From positions 172,258 to 236,257 of the forward strand of contig NZ_LPZN01000050.1 of assembly GCF_001646655.1 (NCBI RefSeq): a DNA stretch of 64,000 nucleotides. Direction: 5' to 3'. This DNA is from Rhodococcus gordoniae (GTDB lineage: Bacteria; Actinomycetota; Actinomycetes; Mycobacteriales; Mycobacteriaceae). The translations under genes and the position numbers were made by a program. The notes beneath the pieces were generated by a model. That model saw only the letters and a program-made list of their open reading frames with translations, did not search any database and had not been told where the DNA came from. Shown here in pieces: positions 1 through 12,808 of this stretch (its first letter is position 1; every line of letters begins with the position of its first letter).

Positions 1-171
1 AAGACCGTCGCCGTCACACCCACCTTCACATCGGTGGGCGTGCTGGCGGTCATCGTGTTCATCCGCACCTTCCTGAGCTGGTCGCTGCAACTGGAGATCG
101 ACGGCCGGTGGCCGTGGCAGCGTTCGGTGCCCGAGACCGAGAGCGCGCCCGGCACGACGTCTGTCAGCTGA
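1..171 (+). CDS. C-terminal fragment of a DUF1622-like membrane protein
   Basis: The first frame is open from the window edge to a TGA at 169-171, giving 56 residues of the C-terminus. A hydrophobic segment (VGVLAVIVFIRTFL) is followed by WSLQLEIDGRWPWQ and a short polar tail. The pattern of a last membrane helix ending in IRTFLSWSL.LEI.GRWPWQ is the one I associate with small DUF1622 membrane proteins of unknown function. The start lies upstream of the window, so length and operon are unknown. It converges with the sigma factor gene, and the two overlap by 8 bp at their 3' ends. Confidence 0.6.
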   Translation, partial: KTVAVTPTFTSVGVLAVIVFIRTFLSWSLQLEIDGRWPWQRSVPETESAPGTTSVS

Positions 172-1399
172 GCTCGTCGCGCCGCCGCAGCAGATGTGCA
201 CGTTCGACCACGTTCTCCGTCCGTGCGGCGGCGATGCCGTACGCGACGCTCGCCTCGGTGGTCCTTCCGAGGCGTCTCAGCAGATCGGCCCGCGCCGCGT
301 GGAAGACGTGATAGCGATCGAGATCGAGACGGTCGACGATGTCGAGAGCCGCAGCGGGACCGTCCACTTCGGCGAGTGCGACGGCCCGGTGCAACGCGAC
401 GACCGGCGAGGGACCCGAGGCCATCAGCAGGTCGTAGAGCGCGACGATCTGCGCCCAGTCGGTGTCGTCGATCGTGGCCGCGTCGGCGTGCACGGCCGCG
501 ATGGCGGCCTGGATCTGACAGGGCCCAGGCCTGTTCCAGCGCAGGGTGCGTCGCACGAGCGCCTGCCCCTCGTCGATCAAGGTTCGGTCCCACAGCGATC
601 GGTCCTGGTCGGCGAGCAGCACGAGCCCGCCGTCGGGTCCCGTCCGTGCCGTGCGTCGGGACTCACCGAGGAGCATCAGGGCGAGCAGTCCCGTGGTCTC
701 GGGATCGTCCGGAACGAGCCGGACCAGCAATCGGCCCAGGCGCACGGCCTCCGCGCACAGGTCGGCGTCGGCGAGTTCGGGCCCACCACTTGCGGTGTGG
801 CCTTCCGTGTACACGAGATAGAGCACGGATCGGACGGCGTCGAGACGCTCGGGTAGATCGTCGGGGGACGGTATGCGGAACGGGATACGCGCGTCGCGGA
901 TCTTTCGCTTGGCGCGCGAGATCCGTTGTCCCATGGTCGGTTCCGGAACCAGGAAAGCGCGGGCGATCTGCGCCGTGGTCAACCCGCAGAGCAGGCGCAG
1001 CGTCAGGGCGACACGTGACTCCGGCGCGAGCGCCGGATGGCAGCAGGTGAAGATCAGCCGGAGCCGGTCGTCGGGAATCTCGGGAGAGGCGACCGCCTCG
1101 GGGTCGAGTGCCGCGCCGGACGCCGGGTGGAGCAGATCCGCCTCGGCGTGCTTGACCGAACGTGCCGTCTCCCGTCGTGCCCTGTCGATCGCCCGGCGAC
1201 GGGCGGTGGTGATGATCCATCCGGCCGGACTCGGCGGGATCCCCTCCGTCGGCCACCGCTCGGCGGCAATCGAGAAGGCATCCTGTACCGCGTCTTCGGC
1301 GACATCGATGTCGCCGAAGACGCGGTACAGGACGGCGACCGCCCGGCCGTACTCGTCGCGGAAGACGCGTTCGATGTCCGCGGTGGACGGATCGGTCAT
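164..1399 (-). CDS. ECF RNA polymerase sigma factor of the YCII-linked (ECF42-like) type
   Basis: This is an extracytoplasmic-function sigma factor that would redirect RNA polymerase to a small regulon. Region 2 is near residues 10-75 (RVFGDIDVAEDAVQDAF, then GWIITTARRRAIDRARRE) and region 4 near 110-170 (LLCGLTTAQIARAFLVPE). About 230 further residues form the helical C-terminal extension typical of sigma factors co-encoded with YCII proteins, where it is thought to stand in for an anti-sigma factor. I chose ATG 1399; an in-frame GTG at 1411 would overlap the end of the upstream YCII gene. Codons for the region 2 motif form a perfect 52-bp palindrome (1281-1332). The target promoters are not visible here. 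Confidence 0.85.
   Translation of the reverse strand: MTDPSTADIERVFRDEYGRAVAVLYRVFGDIDVAEDAVQDAFSIAAERWPTEGIPPSPAGWIITTARRRAIDRARRETARSVKHAEADLLHPASGAALDPEAVASPEIPDDRLRLIFTCCHPALAPESRVALTLRLLCGLTTAQIARAFLVPEPTMGQRISRAKRKIRDARIPFRIPSPDDLPERLDAVRSVLYLVYTEGHTASGGPELADADLCAEAVRLGRLLVRLVPDDPETTGLLALMLLGESRRTARTGPDGGLVLLADQDRSLWDRTLIDEGQALVRRTLRWNRPGPCQIQAAIAAVHADAATIDDTDWAQIVALYDLLMASGPSPVVALHRAVALAEVDGPAAALDIVDRLDLDRYHVFHAARADLLRRLGRTTEASVAYGIAAARTENVVERAHLLRRRDELS
1281..1332. repeat. Perfect 52-bp palindrome inside the sigma factor gene
   Basis: Bases 1281-1306 are the exact reverse complement of 1307-1332, centred on ATCGAT, with no spacer. The arm reads TCCTGTACCGCG followed by TCTTCGGCGACATC. 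It lies in the codons for region 2 (LYRVFGDI / DVAEDAVQD), and because the symmetry is in register the opposite strand encodes the same peptide. Single-stranded DNA or mRNA here could fold into a hairpin of about 25 bp. Confidence 0.95.
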
Positions 1400-1412
1400 C
1401 GTTGTATGCACG

Positions 1413-1769
1413 TCATCCGGCGCAGGAACCGAAGGCCAGCGGCCGTACCTCGACGGGCAGCGTGGTGGCCTCCGCGAGACCGCGTGCCCACCTCAGCGCC
1501 TCGTCGAGGTCGAACACGTCGAGGATGTCGAAGCCACCGAGGTGCTCCTTGCCCTCGATGTACGGACCGTCGGTCGTCACCACGCGCCCCTCGTCGGTAC
1601 GCACGACCGTGGCGGTGTCCGGTGGGTGCAACCCACCGGAGAACACCCAGACGCCCGCCTCCCGGATCTCGTTCTGCCAGGCCTCGACCTTCTTCATGAT
1701 CGGTTCGAGGAACTCCGGAGACGGCGGCTCACCGTCCGGTTGGTAGATGCTCAGCAGGTACTGCGCCAT
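1413..1769 (-). CDS. YCII/DGPF-domain protein
   Basis: A 118-residue YCII-related protein: N-terminal MAQYLLSIYQPDG, central VVRTDEGRVVTTDGPYIEGK (the DGPF-type motif reads DGPYIEGKEHLGGF) and C-terminal EVRPLAFGSCAG. Members are small alpha-beta-barrel-like proteins of uncertain biochemical role, typically encoded next to ECF sigma factors with long C-terminal extensions. Here it is the first gene of a minus-strand pair and its stop (1413-1415) lies just before the sigma factor start, so the two are probably co-transcribed. About 200 bp upstream (1770-1969) is non-coding and would hold the promoter. Confidence 0.85.
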   Translation of the reverse strand: MAQYLLSIYQPDGEPPSPEFLEPIMKKVEAWQNEIREAGVWVFSGGLHPPDTATVVRTDEGRVVTTDGPYIEGKEHLGGFDILDVFDLDEALRWARGLAEATTLPVEVRPLAFGSCAG

Positions 1770-1969
1770 GTCGGGGTCCTTCCCTCCACGGCCGGCGGAT
1801 CCGGCCTCTCATCCTCCATACGAACGGTAAGGCGCGGATTCGACACCTGGCACGGAAAAGACCGTCGGTCCGGCCCGCCGCCCTCGCACATGGTCGGTAT
1901 CGGACCCCTCGTCCGCATCCATGGATGAAGACGGTGCGGATCGCCACGACCCCGGGGCCGCGCGGGTCC

Positions 1970-2824
1970 TCAGGCCGGATGCGGAGAATTCATGTCCAGC
2001 CCGACGGCGCGGGCCATCGCCGCGCGCGGGGCGGGTAGTCCGGTGAACTGTTCGACCTGCCCGAAGGCCTGGTTCAGGAGCATGTGCAGACCGCTGACGA
2101 CGCAGCCCCCACGTGCCTCGGCTGCCTTCGCCAGGGGCGTGGGCCAGGGATCGTAGATCGCGTCGAGGATGCAGGGCGCGTGCGCGAGCGTCTCCGCGTA
2201 CGGTGCCGCCGCGGGCGCGGGCACGGTGCTCACGAGCGCACCCGCCTCGGCGCAGACCCGGGCGAGTTCCGGCGCATCGAACGAGAGCCATCGGGCCTCG
2301 ATGTCGTCCCCGAGGCAGTCGAACGTCGCGCGGGCCTTCTCCTCGGAACGCGCGACGACGATCACCGAACGCACACCGAGGTCGGTGAGCCCGACCAGCG
2401 CCGGTCGCGCGGTGCCACCCGACCCGACGACGACCGCCGCCGCATCGGACAGATCGCCGACCCCGGCCGACCGCAATGCCCCCGACACACCGTCGACGTC
2501 GGTGCAGTCGGCCCGCCACCCGTTCTCGATACGGACGAGGGTGTTCGCCGAACCGATCGTCACAGCCCGCTCGGTGCGTTCGGTGGCGAATTCGAGTGCC
2601 GCGAACTTGCCGGGCATCGTGACGGACAGGCCGACCCATTCCTCACCGAGTGAGGACACGAGTCCCGGCAGCTGCTCACCGGTGCATTCGACGCGTTCGT
2701 AGGTCCACTCGGCCAGCCCGAGTGCCCGGTACGCCGCGAGATGCAGCAGGGGCGACTTCGAGTGCGCGATGGGTTTCCCGAGGACCGCCGCCCTCCGGAC
2801 ACCCGACCTCGGATCAGCGGCCAC
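1970..2824 (-). CDS. aroE: Shikimate dehydrogenase
   Basis: Reduces 3-dehydroshikimate to shikimate with NADPH in aromatic amino acid synthesis. The 284-residue protein has the substrate motif GKPIAHSKSPLLH (residues 16-28), the catalytic lysine in VTMPGKFA, the conserved CTDVDG segment and a Rossmann motif VVGSGGTARPA. Length is normal for the family. It starts with GTG at 2824, 11 bp inside the end of mltG, and is the last gene of an alaS-ruvX-mltG-aroE run. The overlap implies translational coupling. Confidence 0.93.
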   Translation of the reverse strand: MAADPRSGVRRAAVLGKPIAHSKSPLLHLAAYRALGLAEWTYERVECTGEQLPGLVSSLGEEWVGLSVTMPGKFAALEFATERTERAVTIGSANTLVRIENGWRADCTDVDGVSGALRSAGVGDLSDAAAVVVGSGGTARPALVGLTDLGVRSVIVVARSEEKARATFDCLGDDIEARWLSFDAPELARVCAEAGALVSTVPAPAAAPYAETLAHAPCILDAIYDPWPTPLAKAAEARGGCVVSGLHMLLNQAFGQVEQFTGLPAPRAAMARAVGLDMNSPHPA

Positions 2825-4628
2825 TGTCGAGGATCCCGCTCGCGAGTGCCAACTCGGTGTTCTGCAGGTGCTCCTCGTAGGAGTTCGCGAAGAGCGTGGT
2901 GCCCTTGTCGTCGATCGTCACGAAGTAGATCCATTCCCCCGGTTCCGGGTTCTCCATCGCCTGCAACGCGCCGATACTCGGCGAGGAGATGGGCGTCGCC
3001 GGCAGACCGACCTTCGCGTAGGTGTTCCAGGGGGTCACCCGGCCGCGGTCGGCGTCGGTGGTCGCGAGTTCGGTCTCGTCGAGTTCGTAGTTGACCGTCG
3101 AGTCGAACTGGAGCATCTGATCGATCTCGAGCCTGTTGAGGATCACGCGGGCGACCTTCGCGAAATCCTGTGGCAGTGCCTCGCGTTCGACCAGCGACGC
3201 GGAGATGAGCATCTCGTAGGGGGTCAGGCCCACCCGCGCGGCCGCGTCGGTGATCCCGGTGGAGTCGTAGCTCGTAGCACTCTCCGAGACCAGGCGGGCA
3301 AGGATCTCGACGGGTTCGGCAGTGGGATCGAAATCCCAGCTGCCTGCGGCGATGAGACCCTCGAGCTGTCGTCGCCTGTCGGGCACGTTCGCCACCGCAT
3401 CGCGCGCCCATTCGGGAACGCCGAGGGCCTGCAGATCCGGGGTGGATCCGGCCGCGTCGAGTTCCTCGTAGGTGATGCAGTTCTCGGCGGCAGCGTCGCC
3501 GTGGCAGCTCGCCTCGGCGATGAGTGTGTAGATGCCCTTGCGAACGGCGCCCGTGTTGACGTCGCGGATGTCGTGCAGCTGACGTCCCTCGGAGATGACG
3601 AGCGCCCCCACCCGGCTGGCCGGGTCGACGAGCGCCGCGACGGCGTCGACGGCGGGAATGTTGGTGGGCACCTGATAGAAGCCGGGATGCAGGGAGTTCA
3701 TTCCCGAGTTCTGCACGGCCGCTTCGTAGAAAGCGGCGGAACTCGCCACGACGCCCTTGTCGACGAATTCGCTGCCGATCTCTCCGGCGGTGTCGCCCGG
3801 GGCGACCTGGACGACGACGGCGGGACCGGCGGGTCCGGTGAAGTCGGGCGGGAGGTCGGGGCCGAGGAGCCGATCGTAGGCGAGATAACCGCCACCTGCT
3901 ACGACGAGCAGGAGAATCGCGGCGGCGAGCGCCCCCACGACCCGTCCACGTCTCTTGCGCTTGCGCGCCTTCGGATCGCGGCGCGCGGGATGATCCGAAC
4001 CGCCGACCGCGGCAGGCACCGCGCGCTGTTCGGCGGTGTCGTCGTCCGCATCGTCGTCGACGTAGTCGGCATAGTCGTCGCGCCGATCGGTGTCCCGGTA
4101 ATCGTCGCGTGCGGCGTAGGAGTAGCCGCCCGGATACTCGTCGTCGAGGTGTCCGCCGTCGTCGTAACCCTGCTCGCCGTAACCCTGCTCGCCGTAGTCC
4201 TGGTCCGCATGGTCGTCGTCGACGTATCCCTGTTCGGGACGACCGGCCGTGGCATGCGGGTGGTACCCCGGGGCGCCTGACGGTGGACCGTCGACCGTGC
4301 CCGGTGGTGGGCCGTCGAACGCCCCCGGACCGAAGTTCAGGACCGTGGTCTCGTGGTCGTCCGGACCAGGACGACCGGCGCTCGGCGCCCCGCCGGAGTG
4401 ACCTTCACCGTACGGATCACCGGCGTGGGGATCGTGCCCGTACGCATCGCGCGCGTAGGGGTCGGGTGCGTACGGGTCGTCGTACCGGTAACCCCGGTCG
4501 GACCGCTGCGGGTCAGCGGGTCCGGTGCGATCGACCGGAGGTTGCGTGTACCCACCGGCGTAGGGATCTGCGAACAGATCCTCCCGCCCGTTCTCCGAAT
4601 GGTCGTCGTGTCGTCCGTGCCGGCTCAC
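2814..4628 (-). CDS. mltG: Endolytic murein transglycosylase, MltG/YceG family
   Basis: Membrane-bound lytic transglycosylase that cleaves nascent glycan strands and so terminates their elongation. The 604-residue protein has a cytoplasmic N-terminus of about 230 residues that is low-complexity and rich in Asp, Tyr, Gly and Pro ([23 protein letters not shown]), then a basic [10 protein letters not shown] stretch and one transmembrane helix ([19 protein letters not shown]). The YceG domain follows, with the catalytic Glu in ASLVERE, then [19 protein letters not shown] and the signature [17 protein letters not shown]. The GTG start overlaps the ruvX stop as GTGA. The long acidic tail suits interaction with cytoplasmic division or elongation proteins, but that is inference. 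Confidence 0.92.
   Translation of the reverse strand: MSRHGRHDDHSENGREDLFADPYAGGYTQPPVDRTGPADPQRSDRGYRYDDPYAPDPYARDAYGHDPHAGDPYGEGHSGGAPSAGRPGPDDHETTVLNFGPGAFDGPPPGTVDGPPSGAPGYHPHATAGRPEQGYVDDDHADQDYGEQGYGEQGYDDGGHLDDEYPGGYSYAARDDYRDTDRRDDYADYVDDDADDDTAEQRAVPAAVGGSDHPARRDPKARKRKRRGRVVGALAAAILLLVVAGGGYLAYDRLLGPDLPPDFTGPAGPAVVVQVAPGDTAGEIGSEFVDKGVVASSAAFYEAAVQNSGMNSLHPGFYQVPTNIPAVDAVAALVDPASRVGALVISEGRQLHDIRDVNTGAVRKGIYTLIAEASCHGDAAAENCITYEELDAAGSTPDLQALGVPEWARDAVANVPDRRRQLEGLIAAGSWDFDPTAEPVEILARLVSESATSYDSTGITDAAARVGLTPYEMLISASLVEREALPQDFAKVARVILNRLEIDQMLQFDSTVNYELDETELATTDADRGRVTPWNTYAKVGLPATPISSPSIGALQAMENPEPGEWIYFVTIDDKGTTLFANSYEEHLQNTELALASGILDSGR
4164..4193. repeat. Two tandem 15-bp units in mltG
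   Basis: The unit gtaaccctgctcgcc occurs twice in direct succession (4164-4178 and 4179-4193). It encodes [10 protein letters not shown] in the low-complexity cytoplasmic tail of MltG. Being a multiple of three, copy-number change would keep the frame. Confidence 0.9.
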
Positions 4629-5143
4629 CGGCTGCCCCCCGCGTCACGCCCCGACTCGTTCACTACCGAACTCCGCTCGTCCAACCAACCCTGCAAGATG
4701 GCCACGGCGGCAGCCTGGTCGATGACCGGCCGCGCGCCTCGCGCACTTACCCCGCTCTCGCGGAGGGCGCGCGCCGCAGTGACCGTCGTGAAACGTTCGT
4801 CGGCCAGGCGCACGGGAACGTCGGGTAGGGCACGGCGAAGCCGACGCGCGAAGTCGCTCGCCAGTTTCGCAGCCTTGCCGGGCTCACCGCGCAGTGTCTG
4901 CGGCAGCCCGACGATAACCTCCACTGCCTCGTATTCCCTAACGATCCGGACGATGCGCCGGATATCGGGCGCTTCCGGGCTACGTTCCTTGGTACGCGGC
5001 ACAGTCTCGACCGGAGTGGCGAGGATGCCGTCGGGGTCGCTCGATGCGACCCCGATCCGAACGCTGCCGACGTCGACAGCGATGCGGCGACCACGGCCGG
5101 GATCGTCCGCTCCGGGGCGATCGGGGCGCGGTAGTTCGGCCAC
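4625..5143 (-). CDS. ruvX: RuvX/YqgF-type RNase H-like nuclease
   Basis: 172-residue putative pre-16S rRNA nuclease / Holliday junction resolvase of the YqgF family. Visible signatures are [18 protein letters not shown] (first acidic residue of the RNase H fold), [25 protein letters not shown] and the C-terminal [16 protein letters not shown]. The frame stays open far upstream, but the credible start is GTG 5143, which overlaps the alaS stop, giving the usual family length. It sits between alaS and mltG, the common actinobacterial order. Confidence 0.92.
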   Translation of the reverse strand: MAELPRPDRPGADDPGRGRRIAVDVGSVRIGVASSDPDGILATPVETVPRTKERSPEAPDIRRIVRIVREYEAVEVIVGLPQTLRGEPGKAAKLASDFARRLRRALPDVPVRLADERFTTVTAARALRESGVSARGARPVIDQAAAVAILQGWLDERSSVVNESGRDAGGSR

Positions 5144-5145
5144 GC

Positions 5146-7812
<2,667 letters not shown>

Positions 7813-7981
7813 GTCGATGGTCCTTTTGTGGTCTGGCGATGGTGTGAACTGCCCGGGGCGGGCTACCGATCGTGCCGATCGGCCGCTCTTCAGCTTATCG
7901 CGCCGCCGAAAGTGGTTTCTGTACGGCAGCGCCGTGCATGGCTTCCGTACGGTGGCGCCGTCCGGGGTCCTCGGTGCACGG

Positions 7982-9394
7982 TCACCGCTCACCGCGCACG
8001 ATGCGGCGCAGCTTGGGCAGGCGGGCCGACAGCTCCCGTTCCACGCCGCGGCCGGTCGGCTCGTAGTAGTCGACGCCGACCAGCTCGTCCGGGGCGTACT
8101 GCTGCGCGAGCACGCCGTCCGGGTGCGCGTGCGGGAACTTGTAGCCGATCGCGTTGCCGAGCTTCTGCGCGCCCTGGTAGTGACCGTCGCGCAGATGCGC
8201 GGGTACCGGCCCCGCCTTGCCCGCTTTGACGTCGGCGATGGCGGCGCCGAGGGCGGCGGTGACCGAACCCGATTTGGGGGCGGTGGCGATGTGGATCGTC
8301 GCCTGGGCGAGCGCGAGCTGGGCTTCGGGCATCCCGACCTGCTGGACGACCTGCGCTGCGGCGACCGCCGTCTGGAGGGCGGTGGGGTCGGCCATGCCCA
8401 CCTCCTCGCTGGCCTGGATCATCAGACGACGGGCGATGAAGCGCGGGTCCTCCCCCGCGACGATCATCCGTGCCAGATAGTGCAGGGCCGCATCGACGTC
8501 GGAGCCGCGCAGCGACTTGATGAAGGCACTCGCGACGTCGAAATGCTGATCGCCGTCGCGGTCGTAGCGGACGGCGGCCTCGTCGATGCTCGACTCCACC
8601 GTCGCGAGGTCGATGACGGCCGCGTCGCCACCGGTGACGGCGAGCGCGGTGTCGGCGGAAGCTTCGAGCGCCGTCAGGGCACGGCGGGCGTCGCCCCCGG
8701 CGAGCCGGACGAGGTGGTCGAGGGCGTCGTCGTCGATCTCGACCGCACCCGCGAGTCCACGGGCGTCGGTGCGCGCACGTTCGAGCAGTGCCCGGATGTC
8801 GTCGGGCCCGAGCGGCTGCAGTTGCAGTACCAGCGACCGGGACAGCAACGGGGCGACCACCGAGAACGACGGGTTCTCGGTCGTCGCCGCGACCAGCAGC
8901 ACGATGCGGTTCTCGACGGCGGCCAGCAGTGCGTCCTGCTGGGTCTTCGAGAAGCGGTGGACCTCGTCGATGAACAGCACCGTCTGCTCACCGTGGGTGA
9001 GCCGCCGGCGCGCCAGATCGATGACGGCGCGCACGTCCTTGACGCCCGCCGACAGTGCGGACAGCGCTTCGAACCGGCGTCCCGTGGCCCCCGAGATCAG
9101 CGACGCCAGGGTCGTCTTCCCGGTGCCGGGCGGACCGTAGAGCACCACCGAGGCGGCGCCCGATCCCTCGACGAGTCGCCGCAGCGGCGCCCCGGGTTCG
9201 AGCAGATGCTGTTGCCCGACCACCTCGTCGAGAGTCGCGGGCCGCATGCGCGCGGCGAGCGGTGCGTTCGCGCCACCGGGTGCGATCGAGGTCCGGCGGA
9301 CCTGCGGTTCGATGTCGGGTTCCGGTTCGCGTGGCGCCTCGAACAGGGCGTCCGGTTCGGCAGACGGGTCGTTCGCCCCGAAAAGATCACTCAC
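7982..9394 (-). CDS. rarA: Replication-associated recombination ATPase RarA/MgsA
   Basis: AAA+ ATPase of the clamp-loader/RuvB-related group that acts at stalled replication forks. From GTG 9394 it has 470 residues: N-terminal SDLFGAND, Walker [16 protein letters not shown], Walker [18 protein letters not shown], sensor [19 protein letters not shown] and a C-terminal tetramerisation domain with [12 protein letters not shown]. Family length is normal. It is transcribed away from phoD, with about 90 bp between the two starts. Confidence 0.94.
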   Translation of the reverse strand: MSDLFGANDPSAEPDALFEAPREPEPDIEPQVRRTSIAPGGANAPLAARMRPATLDEVVGQQHLLEPGAPLRRLVEGSGAASVVLYGPPGTGKTTLASLISGATGRRFEALSALSAGVKDVRAVIDLARRRLTHGEQTVLFIDEVHRFSKTQQDALLAAVENRIVLLVAATTENPSFSVVAPLLSRSLVLQLQPLGPDDIRALLERARTDARGLAGAVEIDDDALDHLVRLAGGDARRALTALEASADTALAVTGGDAAVIDLATVESSIDEAAVRYDRDGDQHFDVASAFIKSLRGSDVDAALHYLARMIVAGEDPRFIARRLMIQASEEVGMADPTALQTAVAAAQVVQQVGMPEAQLALAQATIHIATAPKSGSVTAALGAAIADVKAGKAGPVPAHLRDGHYQGAQKLGNAIGYKFPHAHPDGVLAQQYAPDELVGVDYYEPTGRGVERELSARLPKLRRIVRGER

Positions 9395-9488
9395 GCATCC
9401 GACGCTACAAGCTCGCGCCGACGCCCGGTCGACGACGGTCTGTGCCGTTCGCGTGACGGATGTCCGATTGTGTGGTCGGATCGTGGTC

Positions 9489-11126
9489 GTGGCCACGACA
9501 CCGTTCGCCGATCATGTGTCCCGCCGCGCCGTGCTCCGGTCGTCGATCCTCGCCGCCGGTGTTGCGGCCTTCGCGACGACCTCGCAGCCGGCGCACGCCT
9601 CCCCGGCGGTCTTCGCGCACGGTGTGGCATCGGGAGATCCGCTGCCCGACGCGGTGATCCTGTGGACGCGGGTGACCCCGTCACCGGAGGCGACACCCGG
9701 TTCGGGTGCGGGGCCCGACGTCTCCGTGAGCTGGGAACTGGCCCGCAGCAGTACCTTCGATGCGGTCGTCTCGAGCGGCACGGTGACGGCGAGTGCGGTC
9801 TCCGACCACACCGTCAAGGTCGACGTCCGCGGACTCGCACCCGGTTCCACCTACTTCTATCGTTTTCGTGCCGCCGGAGCCGTCTCACCGACCGGCAGGA
9901 CGCTCACGGCACCGGCTCACGACGCCGCAGTCGAACGTCTCCGATTCGGGGTGGTGTCGTGCTCGGACTGGGAAGGCGGGTTCTTCTCCTCCTACCGCCA
10001 TCTCGCCGCGCGCGACGATCTCGACGCCGTGGTGCACCTCGGCGACTATCTGTACGAGTACGCGGCCGGGAAATTTCCCGTCGCCGGCGGCCGGGCCGTC
10101 CGCGCTCACCTGCCGGCGCACGAGATCGTGAGCCTGGCCGACTACCGGATACGGCACGCGCAGTACAAGACCGATCCGGACCTGCAGGCACTGCACGCGA
10201 AGGTGCCGTGGATAGCGGTGTGGGACGACCACGAATCGGCCAACGACGCGTGGGCAGGCGGGGCGGAGAACCACGATCCGCTCGTCGAGGGCGACTGGGC
10301 GGCCCGCAGAGCGGCATCCGTGCAGGCCTACGACGAGTGGATGCCGGTCCGCACGAATGCCGGACGTCTCTACCGCCGTCTGCGCTTCGGGCGGCTCGCC
10401 GAACTGTCCATACTGGACCTGCGGAGTTATCGATCCCAACAGGTTCGCGGCATCGGACGGCAGGTCGACGATCCGGCGCGCACGATGACCGGACGAGACC
10501 AGATGGAGTGGCTCACCGCGGGTCTGACCACCTCCCCTACCCGGTGGCAGCTGATCGGCAATTCGGTGATGTTCTCGCCGATCCTGCTGCCACCCCTCGA
10601 TCCACGGACCACCGGGGCGCTGACCGCGCTCATCGGAACGCCGGCCGGAGGCGTGCCCTTCAACACCGATCAGTGGGACGGTTACACGGCCGACCGCCGG
10701 CGGCTGCTCGACACGATCACGGCGGCGGGTCTACGGAACGTCGTCTTCCTTACGGGCGACATCCACACCTCGTGGGCGATGGACGTCCCCGTCGACGCCG
10801 CCGACTATCCGGGGGCGGGCACCGTCGCCACGGAGTTCGTGGTTCCCTCGGTGACCTCGGCGAACATCGACGAGCTGCTCGGTGTGCCGCCGAGGAGCAC
10901 GTCGCCTGCGCTGGAGACGACGGCGACCGCGACCAATCGGCACGTGCGCTTCGTCGAACTCGATTCGCACGGCTACGGGGTACTCGACGTGGCCCCCGAT
11001 GCGACACAGATGGAGTGGTTCTTCATCGGCGACCGCACGGATCCGAACACCCCTGCACGCCGTGTCGCGGGATACCGGGTGGCAGACGGCGCGACGAGGA
11101 TCGAACCCGCCGCTCCCCTCGTGTAG
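9489..11126 (+). CDS. phoD: Tat-exported alkaline phosphatase D family protein
   Basis: Secreted metallo-phosphoesterase. The N-terminus carries a twin-arginine signal ([18 protein letters not shown]) with likely cleavage after AHA. The PhoD N-terminal domain follows ([19 protein letters not shown]), then the catalytic domain with [43 protein letters not shown] and [13 protein letters not shown], which carry the metal ligands. Family length is normal at 545 residues. Start is GTG 9489 or GTG 9483; no strong ribosome binding site separates them. No phosphate-response site was identified. Confidence 0.9.
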   Translation: MATTPFADHVSRRAVLRSSILAAGVAAFATTSQPAHASPAVFAHGVASGDPLPDAVILWTRVTPSPEATPGSGAGPDVSVSWELARSSTFDAVVSSGTVTASAVSDHTVKVDVRGLAPGSTYFYRFRAAGAVSPTGRTLTAPAHDAAVERLRFGVVSCSDWEGGFFSSYRHLAARDDLDAVVHLGDYLYEYAAGKFPVAGGRAVRAHLPAHEIVSLADYRIRHAQYKTDPDLQALHAKVPWIAVWDDHESANDAWAGGAENHDPLVEGDWAARRAASVQAYDEWMPVRTNAGRLYRRLRFGRLAELSILDLRSYRSQQVRGIGRQVDDPARTMTGRDQMEWLTAGLTTSPTRWQLIGNSVMFSPILLPPLDPRTTGALTALIGTPAGGVPFNTDQWDGYTADRRRLLDTITAAGLRNVVFLTGDIHTSWAMDVPVDAADYPGAGTVATEFVVPSVTSANIDELLGVPPRSTSPALETTATATNRHVRFVELDSHGYGVLDVAPDATQMEWFFIGDRTDPNTPARRVAGYRVADGATRIEPAAPLV

Positions 11127-11157
11127 CCGGCGAGCGGCGCCTGCCGGATCGACCTCT

Positions 11158-12321
11158 CTAACCGGCGGCGCGGTCCTCGAGGTGGGCGAGCACGTCGCGG
11201 GCGTGTGCGGCGACATCGTCGTGGCCTGTCGCGGTGGCGAACTCGGCGAGCAGCGACCAGCGGGCGCGGAGCGCCGGAATGCGCGGCACCGACAGTCCGT
11301 GTTCGCGGACCGATGCGATGCGTGCGTGGTCCTCGGGCAGGAACAGGTGCGTGCTCAGCCAGATGCACGCGAGCAGGGCATCGAGCAACCGCTCCTCGAG
11401 CACCTCGTCGTAGGCCAGCTGCGGCCACATGGCGACGACCTCGGCGCGCCATGCGTCGGCCATCGCGCGGATGCGGTCGACGGAGAGCGGCACCGAGCAC
11501 AGGCACAGCGGGAAGGAGCTGAGTGCGTACGCGATGTCGAGGGTCGCATCGCGGAAGCCGCCCCACTCGTAGTCGAGGAACTGCACGCCGTCGTCACCGA
11601 CGACGATGTTGTCGGGGCACAGGTCCGACGGGCTGAAAGCCCGGAAACGTCCGCCGGTGAACAGCTTGGAGGCACGCTCGGCGCGCTCGCGCACCGACTC
11701 GGGCACGGCCAGCCCGAAATCCGCCTCGAGGAGTTCGGGGACGCCCCGTACCGCGTCGAGGGCCTGCTGGGACACCGCGTCGGCGACCCGCGCGACGTCG
11801 GCGCGACGAAGCAGGGCCGCGAAGTCCTCCTCGCGCCCGACGGTCGCGGCGTGCATGCGCCCGAGCGCCTGCGCCAGGGCCATCAAGGTGTTCCCGGCGG
11901 CCTCGGAGCTGTTGCGCAGCACCTCGGCGAGAGTGGTCGCGTCGCCGAGGTCGCTGAGCACGAGCAGACGGGCGTCGAAGTCGTAGGCGAGCAGTTCGGC
12001 GCCCGGACGGTGATCCTTCGCCAGGGCCGTCGTGAACTGGTAGGAGACCGCCTCCCGGAGGAAGGCGATCTGCTCGTCGGTCTCGGAACCGCGGAAGTCG
12101 ACGTGGCCGGTGCCGCGGGAGGGCGGCACCTGCTTGAGGACCAGGGTGCGTGGAAGCGAGAACGGATTGGCGGCCACTCGTACCCGAACGACCACCGAGC
12201 GGCCGCTGCCCCCGAGATCCACGGGATCGGTGAGGGTCACCGTGGCGCCGGTACGGCGGGTGAGCAGCGCTTCGGCGGCGTGTACCACCTCGGACACGGG
12301 GTCTGCCAATGTTGCGGTCAT
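11158..12321 (-). CDS. Aminoglycoside-phosphotransferase-family kinase
   Basis: 387-residue kinase-like protein of the APH/choline kinase superfamily. The N-lobe carries RTLVLKQVPPS (likely ATP-binding lysine). The C-lobe has FSPSDLCPDNIVVGDDG, where the usual His of the catalytic loop H.D....N is Ser while Asp and Asn remain, followed by VQFLDYEWGGFRDATLDIAYAL (metal-binding Asp region). Such proteins phosphorylate small molecules or act in unknown roles; the substrate cannot be read from sequence. ATG 12321 is chosen because conserved sequence begins there. It converges with phoD. Confidence 0.75.
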   Translation of the reverse strand: MTATLADPVSEVVHAAEALLTRRTGATVTLTDPVDLGGSGRSVVVRVRVAANPFSLPRTLVLKQVPPSRGTGHVDFRGSETDEQIAFLREAVSYQFTTALAKDHRPGAELLAYDFDARLLVLSDLGDATTLAEVLRNSSEAAGNTLMALAQALGRMHAATVGREEDFAALLRRADVARVADAVSQQALDAVRGVPELLEADFGLAVPESVRERAERASKLFTGGRFRAFSPSDLCPDNIVVGDDGVQFLDYEWGGFRDATLDIAYALSSFPLCLCSVPLSVDRIRAMADAWRAEVVAMWPQLAYDEVLEERLLDALLACIWLSTHLFLPEDHARIASVREHGLSVPRIPALRARWSLLAEFATATGHDDVAAHARDVLAHLEDRAAG

Positions 12322-12523
12322 CACGGCCCAATCTACAGGTTCTCGGTCACGACGAGGTCGTCCACAAGGCTCGGATCGAGCGGGACCTTCTTCGCCCGCG
12401 ACCGTTCCACCACGTCGCTTTCGTCTGCTTGCGAGGAAGAACTCGCTGTTCACCGACGTGTCCCGTTCCGCTCCCGTCCGCCGCGGCTCTCCACCCGTCC
12501 ATCACGATAGGGACACGTCACCA

Positions 12524-12793
12524 CTATTCCGGTGAAACGTGTGTCACCTTCTGAAATCCACGGGCGGTGCCGCGGTCCACCGCGGCCTTCACGACACCGA
12601 AGATCAGACCCTGGAGAGCGGCCGCGACGAGCACGTCCCTGGTGCGCTGCGACAGATCCTGAGGTTCGGGCCGTTCGTCACTGCCGCCGACCTTCTTCCA
12701 CACCTGATTGAAGACTGCGCCGGCGAGAAGACCGCCTCCCACACTGGCTGCGAGAGCGAGCGGCTTGTAGAAGATCACACGTGCGTCGGCCAT
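12524..12793 (-). CDS. DUF4235 membrane protein
   Basis: 89-residue protein starting MADARVIFYKPLALAASVG, with two hydrophobic segments (LALAASVGGGLLAGAVF and VLVAAALQGLIFGVVKAAV) flanking WKKVGGSDERPEP. The WKK..G....P spacing and size match the DUF4235 family of small actinobacterial membrane proteins of unknown function. It stands alone: about 200 bp separate it from the kinase gene, and a hairpin lies just upstream. Confidence 0.8.
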   Translation of the reverse strand: MADARVIFYKPLALAASVGGGLLAGAVFNQVWKKVGGSDERPEPQDLSQRTRDVLVAAALQGLIFGVVKAAVDRGTARGFQKVTHVSPE

Positions 12794-12808
12794 CGATACC
12801 TCCTCGTA

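Noticed and set aside
873..1928. Open frames on the plus strand opposite the sigma factor and YCII genes
   Set aside because: They are antisense to recognised genes. The stretch resembling region 2 on this strand is only the palindrome read from the other side.
7817..11161. A very long open frame on the plus strand across alaS/rarA and phoD
   Set aside because: It is antisense to rarA and in another frame of phoD, both of which have clear motifs. Its translation is Arg/Gly-rich with no family signature. Long shadow frames are expected at this GC content.
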